A DNA stretch of 64,000 nt from Tetracladium setigerum. Its lineage: Eukaryota > Ascomycota > Leotiomycetes > Helotiales. The notes under the pieces are model-generated. The model worked only from the letters and a program-made list of their open reading frames with translations, searched no databases and was not told the DNA's origin. Location of the stretch: contig PZJY01000002.1 of assembly GCA_031472005.1 (NCBI GenBank), positions 2,728,001 to 2,792,000 on the forward strand, given 5' to 3'. The stretch's first letter is position 1; each line of letters starts with the position of its first letter. Of this stretch, positions 47,149-59,089 are shown in pieces. Both the position numbers and the translations under genes were made by a program.

Positions 47149-48663
47149 ATGGATGAGTTGTGATTTGCCACTATGTCCGAGAGTTGCGGAATAGAATCAG
47201 ATACCAGCCAAGCCTTCCCACTTTACTCCCAACTACCTCAAATCCACGTGTAGACATCATAAGGCTTCGCAATCAGCATGGCCCTCGAGCAATTTTTGCT
47301 CTCTTTTTGAACAGATGGCCCATTACCTCGGGAGTAGGGTCCCAAACTTGCTCTCACTGTAGCTGTTTTGTCTCCACACACACATACTTATATGCCTGTC
47401 CTGCATAGTGCATCATGGGTTCTGACTCAGGAGGCTGCATTTGCATGCATGTAAAGAACTACTCCGTATCATGCGACCTTTATTTTCACCCTTCCGTACT
47501 CGTGCTTCTTTTGAAACCTTTCGAATATTCCCGCCAATTCCCCAGCCGGTGACCCGTCAATAACAGGCGAAGTTCCTGCAGATCTAAAGTATGAATTGAT
47601 AACTGGAATAATGAGCCTCGAATGGGTAACATGCAAGATGAGTCCAATGAGTGGTGGGGTGCTTTTCAAGGAAATTGCAAAGTATTGCAATATTGAATAC
47701 GTTTACTGACTGCGTAATGGATTTGCTCTTTCGTAACCGAACTTGCTCTTGTTGGTTTCCATGGCCATCCTAAACGTGTTTCTATTCCTGCAAGCCTAAC
47801 CTTCCTCTACCATGCCTGCAAGGGGAAATTGTCTGTTGGTTTGTTGTGTAACCTTCCTCATCGGGAATCCGGCGACGACTTATTGGACAATTAGTCGATG
47901 CGCCACTTAGCGTCCCTAATTCGCGACCCAACAAATGTAACATCTACAACAAATGCATCAACTAAAATGAAATCCTTTTGAAAGTGCAGCGTTTGATCTA
48001 ATGCATGTAAGGCGATACGACCTTGCGCCTCGCGATTGTGGCTGTTTTGATATTTCCCAAGCGGCCATTTGTCTCAGAGAGTGCTCAACCTCGCGCGAGT
48101 ATAGGCGGTGACTGCAAAATAACTTGAACAAGCCTTGCTTGTACTGTAATAAGAAAAGAAACGACTTGAATGAGGGGAAGACACTTGACCACGCAAGGTG
48201 GATGGATGTGTGTGGACAAGCGCAACCAGGAACGGCTTTGCCTAATAACTGATAAGAATGAAGTTAAGCAATCAGAGCGAGTGTTCAGAGAAGTCAAGCT
48301 GTGATATTTGCAAATGAACCATCCGTACTCAAGCAAACTTGCAAAGGAAGTCGATATGATCAAGTTCGCGTGCGTCTTGGCCTAGCCTAGCTCACAAAGC
48401 TTTATGGTCACATGACGAATAATCTTGGCATCTTTCTCCGCAAAAGCATCAATGACGAATTGGTAATCCGGAAAAGCTGTTTGGAGAAAGCATCACATCT
48501 CCAGAACTTCACAATCCATGAACTTGCTACAAATCACAAGATCAATCACCTCACGGCCAGTACGAAATCTAGCTGCCAGTGTAAGTTTGCAATCCCCGAC
48601 TTTCCCGCATCAAGCCAGCAACTAATTTTGTCTCAGCTTGCCTTCTCACGATTCGCTCGCGCC
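47149..48663. other. Intergenic region upstream of GLO2
   Basis: About 1.5 kb without a recognisable gene. Short frames here lack motifs. The right end includes the GLO2 leader; an in-frame mitochondrial presequence was looked for and not found. Confidence 0.5.
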
Positions 48664-49831
48664 ATGCATATTCAATCGATTCCTATGTGTATGTCCACTT
48701 CTTCCTTAATATCTAGATGTTTCTGACTGGATCTTTTGATAGGGACGGGGACTGGTGATAACTACGCGTATCTAGTCGTTGACGACAAATCAAAGGATGC
48801 AGTCATCATTGATCCAGCAAATCCAGAAGAGTGAGTACCAACCCCACCAGATGATACCGGAAGCAGCGGTACTGATGTTATGCCGAAACAGAGTTGCACC
48901 TGTGTTGAAAGAGCTGATAAAATCCGGAAAGATAAATCTGACTGCTATTGTCAATACACATCATCATGGAGATCATGCTGGTGGAAACAACAAGCTGGTA
49001 AGTCAGGTTATGATTCTGTCTTACGTGGACCTCTTTGTACCAACATATTCTTTAGTTGAAAACTCCTGAATTTGCAGGCAAACCTATTATTGGTGGCAAA
49101 GACTGCCAGAGTGTTACCAAAACCCCAAAGGATGGAGAAACCTTCAAGATTGGTGATATTTCTGTCAAGGCTCTGTATACTCCTTGTCACACACAAGACA
49201 GTATTTGTTGGCTCATGGAAGATACTACTGGAAGGGTGATCTTTACCGGAGATACACTTTTCCACGGCGGTATGATGATTTTCCTCTCCCCTTCTCCAGA
49301 TAGGGCCATGTTGACGAGTCTTGATTATGTAGGTTGTGGAAGATTCTTCGAAGGAACCGCTGCGGAGATGCACACAGCCTTAAACAAAACTCTCTCTGCG
49401 GTGCCAGATGATACGAAAGTCTACGTAGGTGTCCATGTTGTTTCTTAACGTCTTCAAAAATACTGACTGATTTGACTAGCCTGGACACGAGTACACCAAG
49501 TCGAACGTCAAATTTGGAATCTCGGTTCTTCAAAGTGAAGCAGTCAAGAAACTCCAATCGTTTGCTGAGAACAATAAGGAAACACAGGGGAAATTCACCA
49601 TTGCCGATGAGAAGGTTTGGCACTTACTCCGATCCATACAGAGCGCATACACTAACTTTATAACTCAGCAACACAATGTTTTCATGAGAGTTGATGTGAG
49701 CATTCTCTTTCAGCCAACTTCAGTGGGTGACTAACAGTATACAGGATCCTATCATTCAAAAGGCTACAGGAAAGACTGACCCGGTTGAAGTTATGGCCAA
49801 ACTCCGAGAGATGAAGAACAACTTCAAGTGA
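48664..49831 (+). CDS. GLO2: Glyoxalase II (hydroxyacylglutathione hydrolase)
   Basis: Metallo-beta-lactamase-fold enzyme that hydrolyses S-lactoylglutathione to lactate and glutathione, the second step of methylglyoxal detoxification. Eight exons (48664-48688, 48743-48830, 48892-48997, 49056-49269, 49333-49424, 49480-49614, 49669-49695, 49745-49831) give exactly 257 residues. Metal site THHHGDHAGG near 60, CHTQDS, FTGDTLF, GGCGRFFEGT and the substrate-binding VYPGHEYTKSN are all present. The C-terminal helices end EVMAKLREMKNNFK. It starts MHIQSIPMW, as cytosolic Glo2 proteins do, with no targeting sequence. Exons 1 and 7 are only 25 and 27 nt. No frame break. Confidence 0.95.
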
Positions 49832-50907
49832 GTGAGTACAGCACTGCCTCCTTTCTGCTGTTTCATTATTGATTGTTTACAGTCCAACTATATCTAAGAT
49901 ATAAAAAGAATAAGACAGCGTATTTCAATGTATACTATCAATCTTGTCCGCGAACAGTTATCCAAAAGATTTCGGAGCAGGTACGGAGTAGTCCTGCCTC
50001 GTTTTACCGGAATGGGATGATTTTGGCATTCACTGTACATGTCGTGAACTGGCATCAGAGTTGAACCATCCTTCATGCTTGCTCTCTTGTCCTTCCTCTC
50101 GTGAACAGTGACATTGAGAAAAAGCGAAATCACTGTCAAGTATCACTCAAGAATCTCAGGCGAACAAGTTGTGTTGTGAAGTAAAAATTCATTTCCACGT
50201 TATCTAACAATCTCCAACACGACTAACCCCCAGCTCACTAAAGAGAAATCGCCCAATAATAAATGTTACCCCCAAGCAACCAAGTCCCAAGAGTGGGAAA
50301 GAGAAATGGTGTCTATGCTCAAGGGTGAGGTCTCGAAGAATCAAAATCGTGACCTCTGTTTTCAATCTTGCTTCATTGTCCACACTCGCTCGTCCTGTAG
50401 GGAACTATGGCGGGCTCTAGCATTTATATTTGAAGCTGCTCCTCTTTCTTTCTTTCCGTCTCGCGAGAGAGAATTTGAAGAAAGGGATGGGGGGATGGGT
50501 GTATGTGTTGGGGGGAACAAAGGAAATTTCGAAATATGTACGGCACTTAGAGCTTGAGCAAACCGACCACTATATTTGTAGAGGTCAGGTTAGAGATGTC
50601 AATTGATCAAATCAGATGAGTTTCAATCGATTGGATCGATCCATCTCTGCATTCTCGTTGTGCGTCGAAGTTGTTGTGACTGTGAAAATGTTAGGAAGGA
50701 GCAAAGCATCACGGTTGCGAAAAGTTTCTTAAACGTGAATTTATCTTGGCACGCTTGCACTAGCGCACTAGTCTCTCATTGGGCCACCTCCTACGCCCGC
50801 TCTGCAGCCTCGTTAGACAAGGCGCGTCTTCCTCTCAAAAATCCAACCCACTACATCATCACCTCTAAACATCCTCTCCCTACATCTTCACCAGAGACTC
50901 CGACAAA
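49832..50907. other. Intergenic region, no gene seen
   Basis: About 1.1 kb between GLO2 and the EF-hand gene. It holds the EF-hand gene promoter and leader. No repeat or RNA gene is recognised. Confidence 0.5.
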
Positions 50908-51564
50908 ATGGTAACCAAACCTCTCCTTCCACACATCTAAATAATTCTAATCTTTCCTCACTAGTCAAGCAAACGCAAAGCCGCCGCATCCTCCTCCTCA
51001 ACCACCACCGTCACGACCAACACGCCCAAACCCCGCGCCTCCAAACTCGCCAAAGAAAACAACCTCACAGCAGCGCAAGAACTCGAAATCCGCGAATCCT
51101 TCTCTCTCTTCTCCGTACCCCCGACCTCAAAATCCGCTTCCTCAAAAGAAGGACTCCTGCCTACCCCCGACATCCGTCGCGCACTCATCGCATTGAACCT
51201 ACCTCCTTCACCAAGCGAGCTAACGGAGTTCGTCAGTATCTTAGATCCGGACTCGGAGGGCTTTTGCGAATATGCGGAATTTGTGGCCGTCGCGGCGTTG
51301 AAGATGCATGCGAGGGTGGAGGATGGGGATAGTAGACAACGAGAGGTTGATGAGGCGTGGGGTTTGTTCACTGCGGGTGGTGGGGGCGAGGAGAGGATTA
51401 CATTGCAGACTTTGAAGAGGGTTGCGAGGGCGTTGAAGGAGGATGTTGATGAGGTAGTTTTGAGGGATATGATATTGGAGGCCAATGGGGGTGGAGGTGT
51501 TAGTAAAGGGGTGGAGAGGGGGGAGTTTGAGGTGGTTATGAGACGAGCAGGTGTTTTTAGGTGA
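50908..51564 (+). CDS. EF-hand protein (calmodulin/centrin-like)
   Basis: Probable calcium-binding protein of 200 residues. The first exon is just the start codon ATG (50908-50910), followed by a 54-nt intron (GTAACC...CTAG). The rest is exon 50965-51564. The N-terminus is Lys/Ser/Thr-rich (SSKRKAAAS). Then come a degenerate first EF-hand (ELEIRESFSLF, ALIALNLPPSPSEL) and a better second loop, DPDSEGFCEYAEFV, near residue 95. A second pair (EVDEAWGLF to ITLQTLKRVARAL, DEVVLRDMILEA) lacks good loops. Two-lobed spacing resembles centrin/Cdc31 or calmodulin, but most loops look unable to bind calcium. No frame break. The exact family member is uncertain. Confidence 0.78.
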
Positions 51565-52039
51565 GCGGAGAAGAGTGAAGGCTTTGGTATTTTGAGTGAT
51601 GGGAAGTTGATGATTGATAATGTACATGAATGATGGGATGGGAAATTTCCTGGAGTTTTGGGGAGTGGAGTTATGGAATGCGTTGTAGGGGAAAACGAAT
51701 GTCAGATGCTTGAGATGCCAACGATATCCTCTTTTGTCTTTGGAATTTCTAATTTCTTCATTCTTTATGAATAGCAGACGCCAGATAAATATGCAAAACT
51801 TGAAACCTATATATATCCCGGTCTTCGACTGGTCGAAGTTCTGAGTTTGTCCGTGCCCAGGCTGGTGGCAAACGTCGTATTGAACGCCTTTTCTGAAATT
51901 TCGGGTCCAGAGGTCTTCCACATTGCCAATTCCTCTCTTTCTCCCCATTCTAGTAACGATGAGAATTTCACTCTAACTCCAAGCTCCATTTAATGAACTA
52001 GGAGTTCTACAACTTTGTCACGCCACTGTCCTCAATCCC
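51565..52039. other. Convergent 3' region
   Basis: About 475 bp between the 3' ends of the EF-hand and eIF4E-like genes. No gene seen. Confidence 0.5.
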
Positions 52040-52903
52040 CTATGACCCATCAGACTTAGGAGGCTCAACAGCGACCACTGGGACCGGAATAGTCTTCGCG
52101 GCTGGGACCGGTACGGCAGGAGCCTTGAAACCAGCATGGTCCGAATGCTTTTTATAAAAGTAATTATCCGGCTTGGGCTTCAGCTCATCTGGAAGTTCAT
52201 CCAATACCAAGGCAAGAATAGCATCAATCGATTTCTGTTTCGAAGACTCCCGATGCCAGATGGAGATCAAGTGGGAATTGAATCTCACAGATAGCCCTAC
52301 ACCACAGAGCTGATCGCCTAGAATATGGGCTCAGAATTTAACTTGTTAAGACGAGAGAGAGAAGACTAACCCTGGTCCAGACATGACTGAAGCTTCTCCC
52401 CAATAGCCATCAATTGAACCCGCGTCCAAAAATCAGGCCCACTGGCTTTTGGCACTCGGAAGGTCCAACTACCTCCATTCACATTTCTCCTATCCTCCCA
52501 CACGGGCATGAATCCTTGCTTGAACAAGTATATAGATTCGCGCATCTTGATCTGGTCGACAGGTGTGTTATTATTGTAGCGCCAGAAATCCTGGACTGAT
52601 TCAAGTTGCGTGCCGATTCTTTCTAGGGTAGCGGTATATGTGCCATCTGCAGCGGGTTTGGCAGCTTCTTTCTGTTGTCTGAAAGAGGAGGTGTCAGGGA
52701 GGATTGTTGAAATGGTGAGAGGAAAGGAGGGGTACTTACCGGTCAAAGTATACGTCCCAATAATGTTGAGTGGGTAGTGCTCGCATGGACTTCAACATAT
52801 TCCTCTTTGCATCGTCACGAGAATCAGATGCTGAGGAGGCCGGGTCGTTTGGTGTCGAGGAGTTGGCCAAGCGCGAGGAGGGAACTGGTGTGGTGGTAGA
52901 CAT
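52040..52903 (-). CDS. eIF4E family cap-binding protein, class II (4EHP-like)
   Basis: mRNA cap-binding protein; class II members often repress or specialise translation instead of driving general initiation. Three exons (52903-52740, 52678-52371, 52317-52040) give 249 residues exactly. Landmarks: PTQHYWDVYFDR, SVQDFWRYNNNTPVDQ, SIYLFKQGFMPVWED, RRNVNGGSWTFRVPK and DFWTRVQLMAIGEKL. The cap-stacking Trp of MPVWED is present. The positions matching mammalian Trp43/Trp56 appear to be aromatic non-Trp residues (in DVYFDR and DGTYTATL), the class II pattern. The C-terminus is Pro/Val/Ala-rich (APAVPVPAAKTIPVPV). No frame break. Class is inferred from these substitutions. Confidence 0.9.
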
Positions 52904-53539
52904 GTTGAATATGGTGGTAGGTAGGTAGCCTTGAGCCTTGCGTGAGTTCTCTGGTATGGCCTGAAGAAACAGTTGTGGGAGAGTCCTAGAGTGCGACAGG
53001 AATAAGGGAAGACAAAGAACGGGTGGGAACGAAGGGTCAAGGAGGTCAAGGAGGTTGGAGAAGGATCCCAGCTCCAGGCCGTTGTCCTTTGAGGTGGGGT
53101 GCTTGCTGCTGCTACACCGCCAAGACAAGCTAAAACGCGACTCCGTAAACCACAAGGTGTAAACCACGGAAAGCCGCATTAGCGCGGCTCCTGTTAAGGG
53201 GACAAGCGAGTTTTGATATCCTTATCCTTGCCCTTGCTCAGAATCTTCATACCTATGAAGAAACACAACAACGGAAAATTCAAAATTCAAAGCACGAAGA
53301 ACTTTTCCCTCAAGGTATCCTCTTTCAGGCTCTCTTCGATATTCAAAGTCTCAAGTCAAAGTGTGTCGAGAACAAAAGAGATTCGATCGACAAACCTGTC
53401 TCAAGCCTCGGTCAAATCTCTTCACCCGGGTTTTCTCTCTGCAACTCAACCCATTTCAACTCTCAACCACAACTCAAAGCAACTCGACTAGGAACCATTC
53501 ACAATCAAAAAATAAAGCACGCTTTCAAATCTCATTAAA
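52904..53539. other. Divergent promoter region
   Basis: About 640 bp shared by the eIF4E-like and NOPCHAP1-like genes, both linked to translation or ribosome biogenesis. No gene seen. Confidence 0.5.
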
Positions 53540-54247
53540 ATGAAAGAAAACCAAACCCCCGCTGAGATCAAGTCTCAAGATCTACCGACCCGCAAAAAGA
53601 ATACCGAACAGCTAGTATCCAACTCAACACCCCTACTACAACAAAAACAGCAACAAAAAAAGAAGCCGAAGAAAAGACCCAGGACTCAGAGATCATAAAT
53701 TTCCAACCTCTCAACCAAAAACCCACATTCCAATTCCGCCCATCAAATCTAGCGTCTTCTCTTCCAGATTTTCTCAAGGCGATGAAGATGGAAAATGAAA
53801 AACTGGCTTTAGACAGAGCTAATGGGAAGGATGGTAGTGTGGGGTTTGAGATTATTGACTCTGATTCTGATTCTTCGGATGAAGAGGACGAAGAGATGAA
53901 GGATGGTGAGGATGCTGGAAAGGGAAAGGGCAAAGCTACAAATAGTGGGAAAGAGAAAGAGGAAGAGGAAGAGGAAGAGAAAGTGTATATTGAGATGGAA
54001 TTGGGTTTGGGGTTTTGGAGGAGAAGAAGGTGAAAACAAAGAAAGGGGCGGCTGATGGAGTGGATATTGGTGGTCAGAGTAGTAGCGAAGAGAGTGATAG
54101 TAGCAGTGAGGAAGGGGAGGGGGCGAGGAAGAGGGAGATGAGGAGAATGAGAATGAGAGCAGTAGTGATGAGGAAAGTAGCAGTGAGAGCGAGGGCGAGG
54201 ACGAGGGTGAGGGTGCGAATAAGATAAAGGGAGTTGTCAAGAAATAG
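53540..54247 (+). CDS. NOPCHAP1/C12orf45-like (DUF4598) acidic protein (three frameshifts)
   Basis: Single-exon gene, 236 residues after correction. The three breaks are the A run at 53655-53661, the G run at 54009-54012 and the G run at 54119-54123. One base added to each gives an unbroken frame from MKENQTPAE to the TAG at 54245. Recognisable pieces are FRPSNLASSLPDFLKAMKME and the conserved YIEMELGLGVLEEKK once the second break is repaired. These match the shape of the DUF4598/NOPCHAP1 family, small factors helping snoRNP protein assembly. The rest is acidic Ser/Glu repeats (DSDSDSSDEEDEEM, and a C-terminal SSSESEGEDEGEG). The family call rests mainly on the GLGV motif, so it is moderate. 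Confidence 0.68.
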
Positions 54248-54670
54248 GCTAGTCGGGCGCGGAGACTAAGAACATTCAATGGCGTTTGAGGAATTGCATG
54301 GCTTGGGTTATGGGTTATGGGTGGACTGGGTGGCTCGGTTAGCTTGCTTTTATTTTTCTGAACGAATCAAGATAATTTTACCGAGAGGCGTCAGATTCTG
54401 ATTGTTGGCTAAAATGCAGCAGCTTTGGTTCAGCTTTGAGCTGCACTTCTCAGTACTTTCGGCGTCACAATCAACAACTCAAAGGGAAACCGACTGATCA
54501 TTCAATACATAATTTTATTTTTCTCTAATAAGCCCATCATAGGTAATGACTACCAACACAGCAGTCAAATTTAGTACTCCAAACACCAACGCTGATAACC
54601 TCCGTAACCACACAAATACGTATGCTCCACCAACAATCCATCAACGCCATTTTCACATCCAACTCGCTGA
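54248..54670. other. Convergent 3' region
   Basis: About 420 bp between the 3' ends of the NOPCHAP1-like and kinesin genes. No gene seen. Confidence 0.5.
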
Positions 54671-56576
54671 TTAAAAAGCATTAACTCTCTCACCCAAAGG
54701 CTTCCCCATGAAACGCGTCTTATCATCAAAGACCTTCTTCTTAAACATCCCCACATCCCTCAGCAAATCCTTCATAAAGCTTTGCATCTCATCGGCTCGT
54801 TCTTCATGGACTGCATAATTGATCTCCTCGTCGTCATCATAGGACTCCTCGCCATCATCCTCTTGTTGTTCGGGCGTGCGAATATTCTCTTTGTCTTCGT
54901 CAGCGGTATGTGCAAATCCCTTCTGTGTCTCCTTTTCTGGATTCACAAAAGTTGTATCACGACCTTCGTTCCTGCTGCCTCCACCGTTGATGCTGTTTCG
55001 CGAGCTTCTGGTGCCCATCAGGATAGGATTTTTGAGCGAGTCCAACGCTAGCTTCAAGTGCAATCTCAAGGCCTCATTCTCCGTTGTCAAGCTGCGGATC
55101 TTTCCTTCGGAAACCATGCTCTTCTCTTCCATCAGTCGCTGCATCGTTACAACCATATTTTGATACTCCTCCAACTTCTCCTCCTGTTCTCTGCCCTTAC
55201 TCTCGTTTTGTCGGCTATCCGAAACTCGAAGCTGAAGAATTCGAATCTCTTCGGCCATAGACGCAATTTGGGCATCTCGTTCGGCGGCAGAGACGTGGTC
55301 TTGATTCACCACAGCACGTGTGCGGATGCGCTTTGCTTGGTCGGCGTAGCGGAGTGTTGACAAGGTTTCGTCGTAGTCAGAGGGACCGATGCAGGCAATC
55401 ATTGCGGTCTTACTATTGCCGCCCAAAGAATCTTTCAATAACCATGTCAATATTGAATCTCGGTAGGGAACCACGTCCTTGTTTCGCTTTCCGGGTCGGT
55501 GTTGTTTAGGATCTGCTAAGGCGGCTATGACACGACCGAGGGTGGTAAGGGATTTGTTGATGTTGCTTCCTTCACGAAGACGAGCTCCAGTTGCTTCTGT
55601 TGCTTTAGCTCGTTCGCTGCCTGCTAAATCTACCAGTCGGATGCGGGCCATTCGTTCGGTAGTTTCGTCGGTGTCCATGTCATGGTGAATTTGCTTCAGC
55701 ATGATGGTGAAGACCGCGTGGGATCGAGAACTCGTATCGTTCATTTTAGTGCTAGCAGTTGTACGGTTCGCATCTCCAGTCTTCATGTACCGCATAATCT
55801 CAGTGATATTTTTTACCGGTGCGTCGGTCAAGTCTTTAATGTATGGGCCTTCTGTAGGCGATTCGCGGATTTTGAGGTAGTGTGGAGCTTGGTTGGAGTG
55901 TACAGGCATAAGCAAATCCCGCACATGTTCGTTGTAGACTTCGAAGTAGGAAACTCGTACATTGTAGGATATGTTTGGAGTTTCGTTATGGGCAGCTTCA
56001 ATTCGCTGGAAAAGATCTTCGCAGGTTCGAGGAATGAGACCTGGTGCATCAGGTTTACCCATCATCGTATAGCTCTTTCCTGAACCCGTCTGACCATATG
56101 CAAAGATACACGTGTGATAGCCTTCAAAGTTGTGATCAAGGAATTCTTCCCCAGGCAGTTGTAAACATCTTCTTGGTGTGCGTAGTGATGATCTTTCTTG
56201 TCGAAACTCCAGAAGGAATTGTCGAACGTAAAGGACTTCTCTTCAATAACCTTTCGAGTTTTGGATCTTGAGTTCGAAGGGTCGGTATCCTCTGGGACGA
56301 GAAGTGTGGTAGCTTGTGTAATTGGGTTCATCTCGACAAGACAGTCTGCTCCCCTCTCGATTTCTGCACCAAAAATTGTCAGCCAAAATAAAACCGCATA
56401 CTTTCAAAGTGCCTTACCTCTGGGAAGAAAACCTCTAACTCTCACCACCACCTTCACATTCCCCCCGGCGCATCCAGTCTCCCCATGATGCTCCCGTCCC
56501 TCGAACGTAGCGAAGGTGTAGATGCAGATGATCTGAGCGAGGCCACACTAGGCATTAATCGCGGATCAAGAGCCAT
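54671..56576 (-). CDS. Kinesin-3 type motor protein (two frameshifts)
   Basis: Plus-end-type microtubule motor, N-terminal motor domain of about 350 residues. Two exons (56576-56418, 56363-54671) give 617 residues after correction. Motor motifs: VKVVVRVRGF, P-loop GQTGSGKSYTM near 145, GPYIKDL, which is typical of kinesin-3, NDTSSRSHAVF (switch I), VDLAGSERA (switch II) and SNINKSLTTLGRVI. The neck and coiled coil follow (EEIRILQLRVSD, EEKLEEYQNMVVTMQRLME). There is a short acidic tail and no PH domain, so it is shorter than Unc104-type motors. Breaks: C run 56461-56466 (APGG to NVKVVV) and C run 56149-56152 (YNCLG to EEFLDHNF), each repaired by one base. An upstream in-frame ATG at 56672 is possible. 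Confidence 0.9.
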
Positions 56577-57878
56577 TCCAAGCAATGTGTCATTAACGTC
56601 GTAAATAGTTGTGCGAAAGCGATGTTGCAAGATGTGGAACATGGAAAGTCGAGCTCGGCTGAGCTCTGTCAATGTTGACGTTATCGCGTTGTTGGGTGAA
56701 CGTGTTGCAGGGGTCCGCTTTGGCTGCGTGGCGGGCCTGGTCGACGACGTGTCGTGGGAAGCGATCGAGAATTAAAATCACGAAGAAACTAAAGAACGAG
56801 CGTTGGGAGCATTCAATGTACAAATAGTGACAGACTGAAGAAAATAGATGTGGTGGTAGATTTTTGGAAAGTTTTGTTTTTGTTTTGGTGACGGAAGATC
56901 ATTCATTCCCTTTGACGCGTTGGTGGTTCACTCATCCCAATCAGAGTTTTACGTTGGTACTCGAGTACTACTTTTATTAACCTTCTTCTAGTACACATCG
57001 GTGTTTATTTGCTTCTTGTTGTACGCTTTTGTGACGGTAGTTTCCCCTTAAACGGTAATACACTCAGCAGATGACATACATATCCGTGCCAAACGCCTAC
57101 ATTTCGCTGGTCGTTTTTGCGTTCATTTGCTCTTTCGTACATTTGACTGATCACTGCCTTGAGATCATCTATGCCAACCTAATCCGTCTTAAGTCTGGTT
57201 GCCTCCCAGTGCTTTGATTTCTACCAATATGAAATAGTCGAGTCTTCAATCCCTTTTGTGCATTGGGATTCAGGGACCCTTCTCATTTTGTCATCATGCA
57301 TTGAACAAACATCTTTCATCACCAGCTTGTGTAGAAGAGGAGTAGAATCGAGAAAAGAACCCAAATTCTGCTCATACCGAATCCTCTTTTCTGCTTCTAC
57401 CGGCTCGATAGAACTACAGCCAACTCCAAGACTTGTTGCAAGATCTCTCGCCAAGATGAGATATCCATCCCAGTTATGAACCCCGGACAACTTTGTCACA
57501 CAATTGCCAGCCATTTGTAGATATCGAGCACAAGTAAGTGTCACATCGCACAAAGAAACAAAATTTTGAATTTGAATTCAATTATTTAGCAAAGTAGCAA
57601 GCCATTATAGTGTGTACCCATCATGCGACCGTCATCATCGTATCATCCACCCAAATCAACACCATAGACGTCGTCTTATCATCAAATTTTGTGAACCCCC
57701 GCAAGATCAAAAAGCAAAATATAAATACAAATAGAGACATATACAAAGCCCTTCTGAATCAAGAACAAGAGACCCAAGCCGCCAAACAACTTTCAAAATG
57801 AAAGCAATAGCGAGGAAGAAGCTCAGACTTGAAAACCGTCGGAGGCCAGTAGTAGGTGGAGGAAATGCGTGAGAGCAA
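56577..57878. other. Intergenic region between kinesin and 2EXR-like gene
   Basis: About 1.3 kb holding the kinesin promoter. A 110-codon minus-strand frame at 57221-57553 is listed as a weak candidate. Otherwise nothing is recognised. Confidence 0.5.
57221..57553 (-). CDS. Possible small hypothetical protein
   Basis: A 110-codon frame beginning MCDVTLTCARYLQM with mixed, protein-like composition (DGYLILARDLATSLGV, STPLLHKLVMKDV). No family or splice partner is recognised. It may be a chance frame or a decayed gene. Confidence 0.2.
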   Translation of the reverse strand: MCDVTLTCARYLQMAGNCVTKLSGVHNWDGYLILARDLATSLGVGCSSIEPVEAEKRIRYEQNLGSFLDSTPLLHKLVMKDVCSMHDDKMRRVPESQCTKGIEDSTISYW

Positions 57879-59089
57879 TCAGAGATCAACCATCTCGCTG
57901 TCGATGTCAAAGTCATTCATTTCGATGACGTAATAATCAGTGTTGACAATGATGTTCGAGGGAATGTGATTGCAGTTGCGAGTGAGGAAATCCAGGGTGT
58001 ACCACATGCGGTGAATTCTATCGAGCTCATGATCAGGAGCGATTTCATGGATGAGTAGAAGGGCAGGTCCCCCACAAATTCTACGCCATGCAGGTACATG
58101 ACGGGATCGAAGAGTGGCAAGTCATCTGGTCGGTCCTCCTTGGGAACGCGGTCGCGAATCCAGTCCATGGTCCACTTCTTAGCGTAGCCAGGCTTTGGGT
58201 AGATGACAGACTCGGTGCCTCGGATGTTCAGAGTCTCCAATTCAGTCATCGAGAGGATGTTGGAAAGGAGCCACTCCTCTTGATCCTTGTGCATCAATGC
58301 ACTATCAAGTTCGAGATAACGGATGCCCTGAACGATCTTCGGGTCGATGGCATCTGCCAAGAGCAACTCGGTGCGTGGTCCACCCTCGAGACGGATCATG
58401 TCTGTGTGGGAACAGAAGAGACCAGATGAGCTGCTGCCAGTGACTTGGAGGACTTGACAGATCTCCTCACGAAGAGCAACACCAGTCAATTCCTTCGACT
58501 CAGTGAAGCGGAATGCCTTGAGTCCAGTCACGTGGTAGTCGAAACGACTGCCAGTAGATCGATCCATGACAATGTTTTGGGCTTCATCATGCTCAGTCTC
58601 ATACTCAATTGCCTGGATCGTAATTGTTTGGCTACGAATAGTACCCCGAATGTGTTGCTCCCAAATCTTGTCTTGAAGCTCCTTTGGGAAGTTGGTGAAC
58701 AAGACCATGTCAACAGCAGCCGCACCTGGGAACAACTGTCCTCGTTGAAAGGTCTTGATCTTTCCATAGGGAACTGAGACCATGTGGGAGAGGGTTGGGA
58801 TGGCGGTGATGGAGCAGTCAGAGCGATCAGGCAATTGAAGACCCAGAGTGGAAAACAATGCGACAGCCGAAGCGGGAGTCGAGGAACCGATCTTGTGTCG
58901 TGGGAAGGTCTTGCCAGTGGCAATAGTGTTGTCGCAGATAACAAGAAGTTCTGTCTCCTTGAATCTCGAGTGACTGACCAGCTTACCAGAAGCAAGGTCA
59001 AGGGCAACGATACCACACTCAGTCAATCGCGCAGCAACCTCTTGGATAGAGATGCGTTCGATCTTTGTTTTTGTCTTTGTGAAAGTCAT
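57879..59089 (-). CDS. 2EXR-like domain protein, lineage-specific (one frameshift)
   Basis: Single-exon gene of 403 residues after correction. Around residue 126 is VLFTNFPKELQDKIWEQHI, matching the 2EXR signature (F-x2-FPxELxxxIW) seen in many lineage-specific proteins of Leotiomycetes and other Pezizomycotina. Upstream, the N-terminus (ERISIQEVAARLTECGI) has no known fold. The C run at 58069-58073 breaks the frame. With one more base VEFV continues as GGPALLLIHEIAPDHELDRI and runs to a stop at 57879, ending DFDIDSEMVDL. Without it the protein ends early in a nonsense tail at 57917. Function unknown; nothing nearby suggests one. Confidence 0.8.

Noticed and set aside
58528..59016. A 162-codon frame overlapping the 2EXR-like gene on the same strand
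   Set aside because: Its Ser/Leu/Arg-rich translation is the +1 reading of the real gene and has no motif.
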